Positions 15,940 through 24,926 of a DNA stretch of 40,663 nucleotides are shown here, piece after piece. The stretch spans positions 1-40,663 of the forward strand of contig CAMEOT010000026.1 of assembly GCA_945929965.1 (NCBI GenBank), in the 5' to 3' direction. The position numbers and the translations under genes were made by a program. Position 1 is the stretch's first letter; every line of letters begins with the position of its first letter. Source of the stretch: an uncultured Lachnospiraceae bacterium. GTDB taxonomy: Bacteria > Bacillota > Clostridia > Lachnospirales > Lachnospiraceae. Below the pieces are notes generated by a model, which was not told the DNA's origin, ran no database searches, and saw nothing but the letters and a program-made list of their open reading frames with translations.

Positions 15940-17793
15940 ATGTTACTGGATAAAATCGAAAAAGCAAATGATATTAAAAAGATAGATAAATCGGACTACG
16001 GGGAACTGGCGGAGGAGATCCGGCAGTTCCTGATCGAGAAGATCAGTGTTACCGGAGGACACTTAGGCTCCAACTTAGGAGCGGTGGAACTGACCATGGC
16101 ACTGCATCTGGCACTGAATCTCCCGGAGGACAAGATCATCTGGGATGTAGGTCACCAGTCTTATACCCACAAAATATTAACGGGCCGCAAGGACGGCTTC
16201 GATGTCTTACGCCAGTTCCATGGCATGAGTGGGTTCCCCAAGAGAAAAGAAAGCAACTTTGATGCATTTGATACCGGACACAGTTCCACATCCATATCCG
16301 CAGGGCTGGGACTGGTGAAGGCGAGAGATCTCAAAGGGGAAAAGTCTACCATTGTATCCGTGATCGGAGACGGTTCTCTCACCGGAGGCATGGCGTACGA
16401 AGCATTGAATAACGCAGCCAAGCTGGAGACCAATTTTATCGTTATCCTCAATGATAACAATATGTCCATCTCTGAAAATGTAGGCGGCGTATCCAAATAT
16501 CTGAATAATATCCGTACGGCAACCGGCTATCTGGATCTGAAGGAAGGCATTTATAATGCACTGAAGAGTAAGCCGGGTGGAGACGGTATTGTAACTCGTC
16601 TGCGTCGTGCCAAGAGCAGCTTTAAGCAGCTGGTGATCCCCGGTATGTTTTTTGAGGACATGGGAGTGACTTATTTAGGCCCTGTGGATGGACATGATAT
16701 CGAGGGACTGATCAAGGTCATTGAGGAAGCCAAAAGAGTCAAGGGGGCAGTGCTGATCCATGTGCTGACCCAGAAGGGCAAGGGATATGGTCCTGCTGAG
16801 AAGCATCCCGCCAGATTCCACGGAGCAGAGCCTTTTGATATCGAGACGGGAATTCCTTCCCATCCCCGTACCGTGGCGAATTATACAGATGTATTTTCCA
16901 CTGTTATGTGCAAGCTGGGACAGCGGGATCAACGGGTGGTAGCCATTACGGCAGCCATGCCGGACGGCACCGGGCTTAAAAGATTCCGTAATATGTATCC
17001 CGACCGCTTTTTCGATGTGGGTATTGCGGAAGAGCATGCGGTGACTTTTGCTGCAGGACTGGCAGCCGGTGGCATGAAACCTATCGTTGCGGTGTATTCT
17101 TCTTTTTTACAGAGAGGTTATGATCAGATCCTACATGATGTGTGCATTCAGAATCTGCCGGTGGTATTCGCCATAGACCGTGCCGGGTTGGTAGGCAGCG
17201 ATGGCGAGACCCATCAGGGAATCTTTGATTATACGTACCTGTCAGGTATCCCTAATATGCATATCTGTGCGCCGAAGAATAAATGGGAACTGTCGGATAT
17301 GATGAAATTCGCTGTGGCACTGGAAGCCCCTATTGCGGTGCGCTATCCCAGAGGGACAGCGTATGCGGGGCTGTCCGAGTACCGTGCCCCCATCGAACTG
17401 GGCAAGGCAGAGTGGATCACGAGAGAGGGCGGTATTGCGCTGTTCGCCGTAGGCAGTATGGTGAAGACTGCGGAAGAAGTACAGACATTACTGCATGAAA
17501 AGGGTTATCGGGCAAGCATTATCAACGCCAGATTCATCAAACCCATTGATGAAGAGGCAGTGCTTTCCGCCTGCGAGGATCATGACATGATCGTGACCAT
17601 GGAGGAAAATGTGTTAAGCGGAGGCTTCGGGGAAAAGGTGCTGACCTGCTTAAACGATCATGAGAAACAGATAAGATGTGTCATGGCGGCAATACCGGAT
17701 GCCTATGTGGAACATGGCAATGTAGAACTTCTGAAAAAAGAGATCGGACTGGATGCAGCAAGCATTACAGAGAAAATACTGGAAAAGTTATAA
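15940..17793 (+). CDS. dxs: 1-deoxy-D-xylulose-5-phosphate synthase
   Basis: First enzyme of the MEP isoprenoid pathway; joins pyruvate and glyceraldehyde-3-phosphate using thiamine diphosphate. The transketolase-type order is clear: GGHLGSNLGAVELT and DVGHQSYTHKILTGR near the N-terminus, the TPP/Mg motif GDGSLTGGMAYEALNNA near residue 145, DGTGLKRF and GIAEEHAVTFAAGLA in the pyrimidine domain, and the C-terminal transketolase domain. The 617 residues are typical. It is preceded by an AGAGGAAAAG site and lies between ispA and tlyA. Confidence 0.97.
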   Translation: MLLDKIEKANDIKKIDKSDYGELAEEIRQFLIEKISVTGGHLGSNLGAVELTMALHLALNLPEDKIIWDVGHQSYTHKILTGRKDGFDVLRQFHGMSGFPKRKESNFDAFDTGHSSTSISAGLGLVKARDLKGEKSTIVSVIGDGSLTGGMAYEALNNAAKLETNFIVILNDNNMSISENVGGVSKYLNNIRTATGYLDLKEGIYNALKSKPGGDGIVTRLRRAKSSFKQLVIPGMFFEDMGVTYLGPVDGHDIEGLIKVIEEAKRVKGAVLIHVLTQKGKGYGPAEKHPARFHGAEPFDIETGIPSHPRTVANYTDVFSTVMCKLGQRDQRVVAITAAMPDGTGLKRFRNMYPDRFFDVGIAEEHAVTFAAGLAAGGMKPIVAVYSSFLQRGYDQILHDVCIQNLPVVFAIDRAGLVGSDGETHQGIFDYTYLSGIPNMHICAPKNKWELSDMMKFAVALEAPIAVRYPRGTAYAGLSEYRAPIELGKAEWITREGGIALFAVGSMVKTAEEVQTLLHEKGYRASIINARFIKPIDEEAVLSACEDHDMIVTMEENVLSGGFGEKVLTCLNDHEKQIRCVMAAIPDAYVEHGNVELLKKEIGLDAASITEKILEKL

Positions 17794-17817
17794 GAGTTAT
17801 ACCAATAGGAGACGTAT

Positions 17818-18699
17818 ATGAAAGAACGACTGGATGTGATTCTGGTAGAGCAGGGTTATGCCCCTTCCAGAGAAAAGGCAAAGGCAATCATAATGTCCGG
17901 CAATGTCTATGTCAACGGACAGAAGGAAGACAAGGCAGGCACCGGCTTCGATGTCAGCAAGATTAAACTGGAAGTCAGAGATCATACCATGAAATATGTC
18001 AGCCGCGGAGGCCTGAAGCTGGAAAAGGCAATGGAGCAGTGGGGCTTTTTACTGGACGGCATGATCTGTATGGATATCGGTGCATCCACCGGAGGTTTTA
18101 CAGACTGTATGCTCCAGAACGGTGCTACGAAGGTGTATTCCGTAGATGTGGGACAGGGGCAGTTAGCCTGGAAGCTGCGTAACGATGAGCGTGTAGTATG
18201 CATGGAACAGACCAATTTCCGGTATGTGACCCCGGAGGATATCCCGGATGCCCTGGATTTTGCCAGCGTGGATGTGTCCTTCATTTCCCTGACCAAGATA
18301 CTGATCCCGGCGAGAAATCTGCTAAAGACCGGAGGGCAGATGGTATGCCTGATCAAACCTCAGTTCGAGGCGGGCAGAGGTAAGGTTGGTAAAAACGGCG
18401 TAGTGAGAGAGCCCCAGATCCACGAAGAGGTGATCCGTAAGATCATCGATTACGCGGACAGCATCGGCTTTGAAGTGCTACATCTGGAATATTCCCCCAT
18501 CAAGGGACCGGAAGGTAATATCGAATATCTGCTGCATATCCGTAAGCCGGAAGGAATCTCCGAAGAAAAACTGGCGTTGGCCGAGCACGAGGCGGAAAGC
18601 TTATTGCAGACCATTGTGGAAGGAAAAACAGGACTTTCCTATACCCCGGAGTGGGATGCCGTCATCAAAGGAATCGTAGACAATTCTCATACCCTGTAA
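17818..18699 (+). CDS. tlyA: TlyA-family rRNA methyltransferase
   Basis: S4 RNA-binding domain (residues 1-60, ERLDVILVEQGYAPSREKAKAIIMSGNVYVNG) followed by an FtsJ-like Rossmann methyltransferase with the SAM site DIGASTGGFTDC (Asp near 86) and the KPQFEAGR motif. In Mycobacterium the family 2'-O-methylates rRNA and was also described as a hemolysin. In Firmicutes (Bacillus yqxC) an rRNA methylation role is likely but less certain. The 293-residue length is slightly longer than usual. It lies 24 nt after dxs. Confidence 0.92.
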   Translation: MKERLDVILVEQGYAPSREKAKAIIMSGNVYVNGQKEDKAGTGFDVSKIKLEVRDHTMKYVSRGGLKLEKAMEQWGFLLDGMICMDIGASTGGFTDCMLQNGATKVYSVDVGQGQLAWKLRNDERVVCMEQTNFRYVTPEDIPDALDFASVDVSFISLTKILIPARNLLKTGGQMVCLIKPQFEAGRGKVGKNGVVREPQIHEEVIRKIIDYADSIGFEVLHLEYSPIKGPEGNIEYLLHIRKPEGISEEKLALAEHEAESLLQTIVEGKTGLSYTPEWDAVIKGIVDNSHTL

Positions 18700-18719
18700 C
18701 AGACAAGGAGTGCGAAGTT

Positions 18720-19589
18720 ATGAAGCATTTTCTGATATATACCAATAAACATAAGGATCAGGAACTTGCGACCACGAAGCGGATCCGGGATTATTTGGAA
18801 TCGAAGGGTTGTACCGTGAAGTTAAAGGTCAAGGAAGCCGACTGGAAAGAGGAGACAGATTCCGGGGTGGAAGAGGAAGCGACGGATATTCCCCTGGATG
18901 TGGACTGCATGATCGTACTGGGCGGTGACGGCACGGTGCTGCAGGCAGCCAGAGAGACGAAAAAAATTCTGGTGCCCATCATCGGAGTGAATCTGGGAAC
19001 CGTGGGCTATATGACGGAGATCGAACTTTCCGGCCTGGAGGAATCTCTGGATCGTCTGATCCGGGATGATTATAAGAAAGAACGCCGGATGATGTTGAAC
19101 GGCAAGGTCTGCCGTGCGGACGGCACTGTGTCGGAGGGCTGGGCACTGAATGACATTGTCATCTCCCGAAGCGGCACCTTACAGATCATAGAATTTAATA
19201 TCTATGTCAACGGACAGCTACTAAATCATTACAAGGCGGACGGAATGATCGTGACCACCCCTACGGGATCCACAGGATACAATCTGTCGGCGGGAGGACC
19301 GTTAGTAGAGCCGAAGGCCAGACTGATCACTCTGACACCGATCTGCCCCCATAGTCTGAACCAGAGAAGTATCATATTGTCTCCGGAGGATGAGATCGTT
19401 ATAGAGATTCCGGGAGGCAGAGAGGGTAAGAGCCAGACCGTGGAAGCCAATTATGACGGAAGCCACAAGGTGACCATGTGCACGGGAGATCATATCCGTA
19501 TCGTGCAGTCGGAAAAAATCACGGAATTCATCCAGCTGAACCAGGTCAGCTTCCTGGATGTGTTACATCGTAAAATGAGAGATTCCTGA
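18720..19589 (+). CDS. nadK: NAD kinase
   Basis: Phosphorylates NAD to NADP. The diagnostic motifs are present: LGGDGTVLQAAR (GGDG at about 68-71), GVNLGTVGYMTE near 90, TPTGSTGYNLSAGGPLVEP and the NQRSIIL strand. I start at ATG 18720 (MKHFLIYTNKHK), with AAGGAG about 10 nt upstream, giving 289 residues. Extending the frame to 18651 would overlap tlyA by about 50 nt without a good site. nadK between tlyA and argR is the usual clostridial order; Bacillus lacks it here. Confidence 0.95.
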   Translation: MKHFLIYTNKHKDQELATTKRIRDYLESKGCTVKLKVKEADWKEETDSGVEEEATDIPLDVDCMIVLGGDGTVLQAARETKKILVPIIGVNLGTVGYMTEIELSGLEESLDRLIRDDYKKERRMMLNGKVCRADGTVSEGWALNDIVISRSGTLQIIEFNIYVNGQLLNHYKADGMIVTTPTGSTGYNLSAGGPLVEPKARLITLTPICPHSLNQRSIILSPEDEIVIEIPGGREGKSQTVEANYDGSHKVTMCTGDHIRIVQSEKITEFIQLNQVSFLDVLHRKMRDS

Positions 19590-19620
19590 CGAATTGTCGC
19601 AAGAAAGGCATGAGGTTAAG

Positions 19621-20073
19621 ATGAAAAAGACCAGACATCGCAAGATCGTGGAGATCATAGAAAAAAGAGATGTGGAGACCCAGGAGGAACTGGCGGGTTA
19701 TCTGAAAGAAGCGGGATTTACGGTGACCCAGGCCACAGTGTCCAGAGATATACGGGAACTGAAGCTCTCCAAGGTACCTACCGGAGGCGGCAAACAGAAA
19801 TACGTGATCCTCAGACAGGATGACAGCCACATGGGAGACAAATATATCCGGGTATTAAGAGATGGATTCGTCTCTATGGATATGGCACAGAACATTCTGG
19901 TGATCAAGACGGTATCCGGTATGGCCATGGCAGTGGCGGCAGCACTGGATGCACTGAAATTCTCCGAGGTGGTGGGATGCATCGCCGGAGATGATACCAT
20001 CATGGTAGCGGTGCGTACCGTGGAGGATACCCAGATCCTTATGGATAAGATCCATCTGATGATAGAGAGATAG
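19621..20073 (+). CDS. argR: Arginine repressor ArgR/AhrC
   Basis: Hexameric arginine-responsive regulator of arginine synthesis and breakdown. The N-terminal winged helix (residues 1-70, RHRKIVEIIEKRDVETQEELAGYL...TVTQATVSRDIRELKL) and the C-terminal hexamerisation/arginine domain with GCIAGDDTIMVAVRT are complete. The ATG at 19621 has GAGGT 5 nt upstream and gives 150 residues, the usual size. A TTG at 19594 would extend the protein by nine residues without a better site. The position next to recN is widely conserved in Firmicutes. Confidence 0.96.
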   Translation: MKKTRHRKIVEIIEKRDVETQEELAGYLKEAGFTVTQATVSRDIRELKLSKVPTGGGKQKYVILRQDDSHMGDKYIRVLRDGFVSMDMAQNILVIKTVSGMAMAVAAALDALKFSEVVGCIAGDDTIMVAVRTVEDTQILMDKIHLMIER

Positions 20074-20087
20074 ACAGGGGGAAATAC

Positions 20088-21776
20088 ATGCTTCGCAGTT
20101 TACATGTGAAAAATCTGGCTCTTATCCGGGAGACAGAGGTGGAATTTGGAGAAGGACTGAATATACTGACAGGAGAGACCGGCGCCGGTAAATCATTGCT
20201 GATCGGATCGGTGAATCTGGCGCTGGGAGGAAAGTTCGAGAAAGACATGCTCAGACGGGGAGAAGAGAGCGGTCTGGTGGAACTGGTCTTTGACTGTGAG
20301 GAAGAGAGGCTTGCGGAAAAGTTAAAAAGCATGGATCTGGAGCCTTCGGAGGACGGCACGGTGATCTTAAGCAGAAAGCTTTCCTCCGGGAAAAGTATCT
20401 GCCGCATCAACGGAGAGACCGTGACGGCGAAGCAGGTTAAGGAACTTTCGGAACTGCTGATCGATATTCACGGGCAGCATGAGCACCAGTCGCTGTTAAA
20501 TAAGAAAAAACACATGGAGATCCTGGATGCCTATGCCGGAGCGGAATTCGCGGAATGCGCAGAAAATGTGGCTGTGCTTTATCATGAGTGTGCTGCACTG
20601 GAGAAAAAGATCGCGGAGGAGACACTGGATGATGCATCCAGAGGCAGAGAACAGTCTCTGGCAGAGTTTGAACAGAGGGAGATCGCAGATGCCGGTTTAC
20701 AGCCCGGCGAGGATGAGGAATTAGAGCAGGCATATCGCAAGATGACGAACAGCCGTAAAATTGCGGAGAGCCTGGCGGAGAGTTACAGACTCAGCGGCGG
20801 TGATGCGGAAGACAGCGCCGGGAATTCCCTAAGCAGAGCCCTTCGTGTGCTGCGCAGTGTGACCATGTATGATCCTGCACTGGAACAGATGGAAGAACAG
20901 TTGGCGGAGGTGGAGAGTCTTCTTGCGGATTACAATCATGACGTATCGGAATATATGTCGGACCTGGAATTCGATGAAGCGGATTTTGGAAGTACCGAAG
21001 AGCGGTTGAACACGATCAATCATCTGAAGGGGAAATATGGCAATTCCATTGAGGAGATCTTGAAGTACAAAGAAGAAAAGGAAGCTTATCTGGAAAAACT
21101 GGCGGATTATGATGCCTATATGCAGAAGCTGCATACGGAATGGGAGGAAAAACAGACACTGCTTACAAAAGCCTGTGAAGAACTGTCCAAAATCCGTCAG
21201 AAAAATGCAGCTGCGCTGACGCAGAAATTAAAAGCTGCGCTGATAGGCCTTAATTTCCTGACAGTGGAATTCGATATTGCGGTAAGATCCGGTCAGACCA
21301 TTACTGCAAAGGGCTATGATGATGTGGAATTTCTGATTTCCACCAACCCCGGAGAAAGCCTGAAGCCATTAAGTCAGGTAGCGAGTGGCGGTGAACTGTC
21401 CCGTATCATGTTAGCCATTAAGACTGTACTGGCGGGACGGGATGAGATCGATACCTTGATCTTCGACGAGATCGACACCGGTATCAGTGGCAGGACCGCG
21501 TGGAAGGTAGCAGAGCAGCTGAGCGTCCTCTCAGGGGCACATCAGGTTATCTGCATCACACATCTACCCCAGATCGCAGCCATGGCGGATGTGCATTTCG
21601 TCATCGAGAAGAGCAGTACGGATGACATGACCATCACGGACATTCGGAAAGTGGCAGACGAAGAAAGCCTGGCGGAACTGGCGAGACTTCTTGGCAGTGA
21701 TGCTCTTACCGAAGCAGCGCTGTCTAACGCAAAAGAAATGAAAGAACAGGCCAATGCGTTTAAAGAAGTTCGTTAA
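20088..21776 (+). CDS. recN: DNA repair protein RecN
   Basis: SMC-like ATPase acting early at double-strand breaks. Walker A GETGAGKSLLIG (Lys near 35) at the N-terminus, long coiled-coil arms in the middle with a central hinge, the ABC signature QVASGGELSRIMLA, and Walker B TLIFDEIDTGISG near the C-terminus. Its 562 residues match the family. It is the last gene of the operon starting at asp23 and is followed by a strong terminator. In Bacillus the next genes would be spoIVB and spo0A; here a fructose PTS operon intervenes. Confidence 0.96.
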   Translation: MLRSLHVKNLALIRETEVEFGEGLNILTGETGAGKSLLIGSVNLALGGKFEKDMLRRGEESGLVELVFDCEEERLAEKLKSMDLEPSEDGTVILSRKLSSGKSICRINGETVTAKQVKELSELLIDIHGQHEHQSLLNKKKHMEILDAYAGAEFAECAENVAVLYHECAALEKKIAEETLDDASRGREQSLAEFEQREIADAGLQPGEDEELEQAYRKMTNSRKIAESLAESYRLSGGDAEDSAGNSLSRALRVLRSVTMYDPALEQMEEQLAEVESLLADYNHDVSEYMSDLEFDEADFGSTEERLNTINHLKGKYGNSIEEILKYKEEKEAYLEKLADYDAYMQKLHTEWEEKQTLLTKACEELSKIRQKNAAALTQKLKAALIGLNFLTVEFDIAVRSGQTITAKGYDDVEFLISTNPGESLKPLSQVASGGELSRIMLAIKTVLAGRDEIDTLIFDEIDTGISGRTAWKVAEQLSVLSGAHQVICITHLPQIAAMADVHFVIEKSSTDDMTITDIRKVADEESLAELARLLGSDALTEAALSNAKEMKEQANAFKEVR

Positions 21777-21804
21777 GGGAAATGCTATAAGGGAATATCG
21801 GAAT

Positions 21805-21841
21805 AAGAAAAGGATGAAGAATGACTTCATCCTTTTCTTTT
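21805..21841 (+). terminator. Intrinsic terminator after recN
   Basis: AAGAAAAGGATGAAG (21805-21819) pairs perfectly with CTTCATCCTTTTCTT (21825-21839) across an AATGA loop. The 3' arm and following bases supply a T-rich tail. It starts 28 nt after the recN stop. Confidence 0.9.
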
Positions 21842-21844
21842 GTA

Positions 21845-21907
21845 CAAATTCAACCAAAATAAGTCACTATATTTGTGGATTAAATTGATTGAATTTGACT
21901 GAATATG
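21845..21907 (+). promoter_or_regulatory. Candidate FruR operator: three copies of a 13-bp motif
   Basis: The motif TTGRTTGAATTTG occurs as TTGATTGAATTTG (21885-21897), as the partly overlapping TTGACTGAATATG (21895-21907, two mismatches), and in reverse at 21845-21857 (CAAATTCAACCAA, one mismatch). The two direct copies are offset by 10 bp, one helical turn. They cover the -35 and spacer of the fruK promoter, as expected for a repressor site. The DeoR-type regulator encoded at the end of the operon is the likely ligand, by inference. Confidence 0.5.
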
Positions 21908-21917
21908 AAGATATAAT
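21889..21917 (+). promoter_or_regulatory. Candidate sigma-A promoter for the fru-pts operon
   Basis: TTGAAT (21889-21894), a 17-bp spacer and a perfect TATAAT (21912-21917), 43 nt upstream of fruK. The -35 is embedded in the repeated candidate operator. Confidence 0.6.
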
Positions 21918-21960
21918 AACAGCATAAGAACACGAAAGGAAACAGACAGGAGGGATTTAA

Positions 21961-22869
21961 ATGATTTGTACTGTGACATTCAATCCGTCACTGGATTACA
22001 TCGTATCCGTGGATGATTTTCAGCTGGGAATGACAAACAGAACCTCATCAGAGCTGATTCTTCCGGGAGGAAAGGGAATCAACGTCTCCATTGTCTTAAA
22101 GAATCTGGGTCTGGATTCCACGGCATTTGGATATGTGGCCGGATTCACCGGAGACGAACTGATCCGACGATTGAACGAATTTGGTGTAGATTCCGACTTC
22201 ATCAAAATCGGTCATGGAATGACCAGAATCAATCTGAAGTTAAAAAGTATCGACGGAACAGAGATTAACGGCTGCGGACCGGACATTGATGCAAAGGCTT
22301 TGGAACAGATGATGGAGAAACTCGACCGATTAGGGGAAGGCGATGTACTGGTACTGGCGGGAAGCATTCCCTATACTATGCCGGATGATATGTATCAGAG
22401 GATCCTCAAGCGGATTCAGGGCAGAGGAGTACTGACGGTGGTAGATGCCACCAGAGATCTGTTGGTCAAGGTGCTGCCGTATCATCCGTTCCTGGTAAAG
22501 CCCAATAATCACGAACTGGGAGATATCTTCGGTGTGAAGCTTTCCACCAGAGAGGAAGTCATTCCTTACGGTAAAAAGTTACAGGAGATGGGAGCACAGA
22601 ATGTACTGATCTCTATGGCAGGCGAGGGAGCCGTATTAATCGCGGCAGACGGACAGTGCCTGGAAGCTCCGGCTCCGAAGGGAAAGTTAGTCAACGGTGT
22701 AGGCGCGGGAGATTCCATGGTAGCGGGATTTATCACCGGATGGCTCGAAGAGAAGGATTACGCACATGCCTTCTGCATGGGAATCGCCGCGGGAAGTGCC
22801 AGTGCTTTTTCCGAAAATCTGGCAACAAAAGAAGAAGTCATGCAGGTATTGAAACAGGTAACAAAGTAG
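21961..22869 (+). CDS. fruK: 1-phosphofructokinase
   Basis: PfkB-family sugar kinase that converts fructose-1-phosphate, the product of the fructose PTS, to fructose-1,6-bisphosphate. It opens with MICTVTFNPSLDYIVSV, contains the PfkB glycine motif LPGGKGINVSIVLKNLG, and ends with the catalytic VNGVGAGDSMVAGFITGW. Its 302 residues and adjacency to fruA favour 1-phosphofructokinase over tagatose-6-phosphate kinase. The ribosome binding site is AGGAGG about 7 nt before the ATG. First gene of fruK-fruA-ptsH-ptsI-fruR. Confidence 0.94.
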   Translation: MICTVTFNPSLDYIVSVDDFQLGMTNRTSSELILPGGKGINVSIVLKNLGLDSTAFGYVAGFTGDELIRRLNEFGVDSDFIKIGHGMTRINLKLKSIDGTEINGCGPDIDAKALEQMMEKLDRLGEGDVLVLAGSIPYTMPDDMYQRILKRIQGRGVLTVVDATRDLLVKVLPYHPFLVKPNNHELGDIFGVKLSTREEVIPYGKKLQEMGAQNVLISMAGEGAVLIAADGQCLEAPAPKGKLVNGVGAGDSMVAGFITGWLEEKDYAHAFCMGIAAGSASAFSENLATKEEVMQVLKQVTK

Positions 22870-22913
22870 GGGTTTTTGACCTCGACATCATAATAAAAAG
22901 TAACTATAAAAGA

Positions 22914-22958
22914 GAGATAATAAAAATAGAGATAATAAAAATAGAGATAATAAAAAGA
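22914..22958 (+). repeat. Three tandem copies of a 15-bp unit before fruA
   Basis: GAGATAATAAAAATA is repeated head to tail at 22914-22928 and 22929-22943. A third copy at 22944-22958 differs at one base (G for T at position 14). The array ends directly at the fruA ribosome binding site (AGAGAGG). It sits in the 105-nt gap between fruK and fruA. Confidence 0.9.
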
Positions 22959-22974
22959 GAGGATGGGTTACAAC

Positions 22975-24888
22975 ATGAGAATCACGGATTTATTGGACAA
23001 AAGAAGTATTTCCCTGGACGTGGCTCCTGCTGACAAAAAGGCAACACTGGATATGGCAGTGGAACTTATGGCGAAGAGCGGGAAACTTTTGGATGTGGAG
23101 CAGTACCGTGCACAGGTCTATGCAAGAGAGGAAGAGAGCACCACGGGGATCGGCGAAGGCATTGCGATCCCTCACGGCAAATGTGATGCAGTGAAGACTC
23201 CCGGACTGGCAGCTATGGTCATTAAAAACGGTGTGGATTATGATTCCTTAGATGGCGAACCGGTGACACTGCTTTTCCTGATCGCTGCACCTAATACCAA
23301 GGACAACGTACATCTGGATGTACTGAGCAAGCTGTCCGTTATGCTGATGGATGAGAATTTCACCTCATCTTTAAGAAATGCCAAAAGCGTAGAGGAATTT
23401 TTACAGATCATCGACGCGGCAGATGAGAGTGCCAAGAGTATTGACGACAGATTAAACGATACCGGCATTACCACCGAAGAGAAAAAGAGCTTTAAGCTCC
23501 TGGCAGTGACTTCCTGCCCGACCGGAATCGCGCATACCTATATGGCAGCGGAAGCACTGGAGAAGGCAGCAAAAGCAGCAGGCTGCCAGATCAAGATCGA
23601 GACCAGAGGTTCTGCCGGTGCGAAAAATGTACTGACCGCGGAAGAAATCGCCGCAGCAGACTGCATCATTGTAGCAGCCGATGCGAAAGTTCCCATGGAT
23701 CGTTTTGACGGCAAAAAGGTCATCAGCTGTCAGGTATCCGACGGTATCAGTAAAGCAGATAAATTAGTACAGCAGGCAGTAAGCGGTGAGGTAGAAGTAT
23801 TCCACGGAGAGAGCAGCGAAGCGCAAACAGCTCTAACCGGCAAGGAGAGTACCGCACATAAGATATACACTCAGTTGATGAATGGTGTATCCCATATGCT
23901 TCCCTTCGTCGTAGGCGGCGGTATTCTGATCGCCATTGCTTTCCTGATCGATGGCCTGAGCATTGATATCAATGCATTACCCGCAGACCAGAGAAGTAAC
24001 TTCGGTACCATCACTCCCGTAGCGGCAATGTTTAAAAACATCGGTGGCGTGGCATTCGGTCTGATGCTTCCGGTACTGGCAGGCTTCATCGGTATGGCGA
24101 TCGGCGACAGACCGGCATTAGCACTTGGCTTTGTAGGCGGTATGCTGGCGGCAAACGGCAAGTCCGGATTCCTGGGAGCGCTGGTGGCTGGATTCTTAGC
24201 AGGCTACCTGATTCTCGGTATTCGCAAGATCTGTGATAAGCTTCCCGATGCCATTGAGAAACTGGCGCCGGTGCTGATCTACCCGGTAGTGGGTATCCTG
24301 ATCATGGGTCTGGCAATGAATTTTGCAGTTGAACCTGTGATGGGCGGCATTAATACCGGATTGAATAATTTCTTAAGCGGAATGGGTGATTCCAGCCGGG
24401 TTGTACTGGGTCTGATCCTGGGCGGCATGATGGCGATTGACATGGGTGGTCCTTTCAACAAGGCAGCATATGTATTCGGAACCGCAGCAATTGCAGCAGG
24501 CAATTATGACATCATGGCAGCGGTTATGATCGGAGGTATGACTCCTCCCTGTGCCATTGCACTGGCAACCCTGTTATTCAAGAATAAGTTCACCAAGGAA
24601 GAGAGAGATGCAGGTCCTACCAACTTTATTATGGGTCTGGCATTCATCACGGAAGGTGCCATTCCTTTCGCGGCATCCGATCCCTTACATGTACTTCCTT
24701 CCTGCATCATCGGTTCTGCACTGGCAGGCGCTCTGTCCATGGCATTCCACTGTACACTGATGGCTCCTCACGGCGGAATCTTTGTATTCCCAGTAGTGGG
24801 AAATGCCTTGATGTATCTGGTAGCACTGGTGGCAGGCACGATCGTATCTGCATTGCTGCTTGGAGTCCTGAAGAAAAAAGTGGCTTAA
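22975..24888 (+). CDS. fruA: Fructose-specific PTS enzyme IIABC
   Basis: Imports fructose and phosphorylates it to fructose-1-phosphate at the membrane. Domains in order: IIA (about 1-145; active His67 in GIAIPHGKCDA), IIB (about 160-260; phosphorylated Cys181 in TSCPTGIAHTYMAAEALEKAA), and a IIC channel (about 280-637) with roughly nine or ten membrane segments and the DMGGPFNKAAYVFG motif. I favour ATG 22975 (MRITDLLDK) over the ATG at 22963, because the AGAGAGG site abuts the latter. Phosphate would come from the HPr and Enzyme I encoded next. Confidence 0.95.
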   Translation: MRITDLLDKRSISLDVAPADKKATLDMAVELMAKSGKLLDVEQYRAQVYAREEESTTGIGEGIAIPHGKCDAVKTPGLAAMVIKNGVDYDSLDGEPVTLLFLIAAPNTKDNVHLDVLSKLSVMLMDENFTSSLRNAKSVEEFLQIIDAADESAKSIDDRLNDTGITTEEKKSFKLLAVTSCPTGIAHTYMAAEALEKAAKAAGCQIKIETRGSAGAKNVLTAEEIAAADCIIVAADAKVPMDRFDGKKVISCQVSDGISKADKLVQQAVSGEVEVFHGESSEAQTALTGKESTAHKIYTQLMNGVSHMLPFVVGGGILIAIAFLIDGLSIDINALPADQRSNFGTITPVAAMFKNIGGVAFGLMLPVLAGFIGMAIGDRPALALGFVGGMLAANGKSGFLGALVAGFLAGYLILGIRKICDKLPDAIEKLAPVLIYPVVGILIMGLAMNFAVEPVMGGINTGLNNFLSGMGDSSRVVLGLILGGMMAIDMGGPFNKAAYVFGTAAIAAGNYDIMAAVMIGGMTPPCAIALATLLFKNKFTKEERDAGPTNFIMGLAFITEGAIPFAASDPLHVLPSCIIGSALAGALSMAFHCTLMAPHGGIFVFPVVGNALMYLVALVAGTIVSALLLGVLKKKVA

Positions 24889-24926
24889 GAACAGTATAAA
24901 ATTTAGAATCAAAAAGGAGAAAAACA

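Noticed and set aside
21895..21917. TTGACT-TATAAT as the fruK promoter
   Set aside because: The spacer is only 11 bp. TTGAAT at 21889 with a 17-bp spacer to the same -10 is far better.
22656..23033. 125-codon ORF across the fruK-fruA junction with repeated IEIIK residues
   Set aside because: It overlaps fruK in another frame and the repeated residues simply reflect the 15-bp DNA repeat; no start signal fits.
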